Below are positions 62,991 through 64,000 of a stretch of DNA of 64,000 nucleotides, piece after piece. The notes under the pieces were generated by a model. It searched no databases, was not told where the DNA came from, and saw nothing but the letters and a program-made list of their open reading frames with translations. A program made the position numbers and the translations under genes. This DNA comes from Fimbriimonas sp. GTDB taxonomy: Bacteria; Armatimonadota; Fimbriimonadia; Fimbriimonadales; Fimbriimonadaceae. Where the stretch lies: contig JARXAE010000002.1 in the NCBI GenBank assembly GCA_029866005.1, forward strand, positions 1 to 64,000, given 5' to 3'. Each line of letters begins with the position of its first letter. The stretch's first letter is position 1.

Positions 62991-64000
62991 TGTCGATTAC
63001 ATCGCTTACCGCCGTTGAGATTGCAGCAAAGCTGCGATCAAAAGAAGTTTCTGCTGTTGAGGTCACCACGGCTTTTCTAGACCGTATCGACACAGAAGAT
63101 TCAAAGTACGGGGCATATTTAGCGGTTGACCGAGATCGGGCGTTGGCCGAAGCGGCCGCGGCTCAGATTAGACTTGAGACTGGCGACGCTTCGTTGCTGA
63201 CCGGGGTACCAGTTGCCATCAAGGACAACATGTCCACGGAGGGCATTGAGACGACGTGTGCCTCGAAGATTCTGAAAGGCTACGTTCCGCCGTTTGATGC
63301 GACCGTCGTTGAAAAGCTGAAAGCCCAGGGCGCGGTGATTCTTGGGAAGACGAACCTCGACGAGTTCGCGATGGGGTCGTCGACCGAGACGTCGGCCTAC
63401 AAACTTGCCCATAACCCTTGGGACGTGACCCGCACTCCAGGCGGTTCCTCAGGTGGATCGGCAGCGGCGGTTGCGGCTGATCTGGCTCCAGTTTCTTTGG
63501 GTTCCGACACTGGCGGTTCGATTCGGTTGCCGGCCTCCTTTACCGGAACAGTGGGTTACAAGCCGACCTATGGCCGGTGTTCCAGGTACGGATTAGTTGC
63601 GTTCGCTTCGTCACTTGATCAAATTGGTCCGATCACCAAGACAGTTGAGGATGCAGCAATTCTGGCCGAGGCCACAACTGGCCACGACGAGCGGGATGCG
63701 ACATCAAATCCGGCCCCCCCGGTTTCGGCTCGCGAACTTAAGAATGGCTCATTGAAAGGCCTCAAAATGGCGTTCCCGCGCGAGATGTACGGTGAGGGAA
63801 CCGATCCGGAAGTTCAGAAGACGATTGAAACTTCGCTGGAAGCACTGCGACGAGAAGGCGCAACGGTCGACGAGATTTCTATTCCTTCGATTCCATTGGG
63901 TGTCACGACTTACTACATCATCGCTCCTGCTGAGGCATCATCTAACCTTGCCCGATTTGATGGCGTTCGATACGGGCCCCGATCCCAAGGTCAGGGGCAC
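62990..64000 (+). CDS. gatA: Asp/Glu-tRNA amidotransferase subunit A, 3' end outside window
   Basis: Amidase-signature subunit that releases ammonia from glutamine. The first 337 residues are visible (not in the ORF track because no stop is reached). The catalytic Lys is in VAIKDN, the Ser-cis-Ser pair in [13 protein letters not shown] and SDTGGSIR, and [24 protein letters not shown] follows. Compared with most GatA proteins, SIRQPASF reads SIRLPASF and the next Cys is Thr. The start overlaps the gatC stop by 1 nt; gatB is expected elsewhere or further on. Confidence 0.96.
   Translation, partial: MSITSLTAVEIAAKLRSKEVSAVEVTTAFLDRIDTEDSKYGAYLAVDRDRALAEAAAAQIRLETGDASLLTGVPVAIKDNMSTEGIETTCASKILKGYVPPFDATVVEKLKAQGAVILGKTNLDEFAMGSSTETSAYKLAHNPWDVTRTPGGSSGGSAAAVAADLAPVSLGSDTGGSIRLPASFTGTVGYKPTYGRCSRYGLVAFASSLDQIGPITKTVEDAAILAEATTGHDERDATSNPAPPVSARELKNGSLKGLKMAFPREMYGEGTDPEVQKTIETSLEALRREGATVDEISIPSIPLGVTTYYIIAPAEASSNLARFDGVRYGPRSQGQGH

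Overview
The window is a bacterial chromosome segment with moderately high GC, dense gene packing and many 1-4 nt start/stop overlaps. The mix is a Thermus-type isocitrate dehydrogenase with an extra C-terminal domain, a CruF/CruG carotenoid cluster, a PEP-CTERM protein, a dockerin-like secreted protein, two families of alpha-L-rhamnosidase and RND efflux. It suggests a Gram-negative-type environmental heterotroph, probably Armatimonadota (Fimbriimonadia-like). No rRNA or marker gene in the window settles the taxonomy.

Layout. 1-6.4 kb: histidine utilisation (MFS transporter tail, hutU-hutH-hutG-hutI, each overlapping the next by 4 nt). 6.3-11.7 kb: carotenoid cluster (idi, crtB, a PlsC-like acyltransferase, crtI, cruF on minus; cruG divergent on plus). 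11.7-16.5 kb: RND pump and its adaptor. 16.5-27.2 kb: esterase, GT4-GH130 pair, GH78 rhamnosidase, DUF5690 transporter plus Zn-dehydrogenase, erythromycin-esterase-like protein. 27.3-29.5 kb: a YtcJ-type amidohydrolase between an intact tRNA-Ala and a 38-bp duplicate of that tRNA's 3' end, the arrangement left by integration at a tRNA gene. 29.5-36.7 kb: GH106 rhamnosidase, icd, a small winged-helix regulator, a DUF4349-like protein and a DUF429 protein. 36.7-42.6 kb: a sugar ABC transporter whose binding protein is fused to the MalF-like permease, a MalG-like permease with a large inserted loop, and a divergent MFS gene; a 20-bp palindrome lies between the divergent genes. 42.7-49.3 kb: PEP-CTERM protein, dockerin/TIG protein, small secreted protein, secA. 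49.3-53.4 kb: a repeat-rich patch with five copies of a palindromic element, a DUF559 nuclease gene bracketed by two inverted copies, a partial duplication of the DUF885 gene's 5' end, a lipoprotein, the full DUF885 peptidase and a degenerate 50-bp repeat. 53.4-58 kb: an RHS/YD-repeat protein with a C-terminal toxin-like tail and a probable immunity gene. 58-64 kb: noncoding palindromic stretch, small secreted protein, GyrI-like protein, ACP phosphodiesterase, tRNA-Ser(CGA), a YyaL-like membrane protein, gatC and the start of gatA.

How the genes work together. Rhamnosidases, sugar transporters and the GT4/GH130 pair point to use of plant or microbial polysaccharides. The hut operon turns histidine into glutamate. 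The carotenoid cluster should make a hydroxylated, glycosylated and possibly acylated carotenoid. Ten genes have a TANNNT hexamer 6-8 nt before the start codon, consistent with leaderless transcription, while several genes inside operons carry Shine-Dalgarno sequences.

The most unusual items are the inverted-repeat-bounded DUF559 unit, the tRNA-Ala-flanked amidohydrolase unit, the RHS toxin/immunity pair and the binding-protein/permease fusion with its loop-inserted partner.
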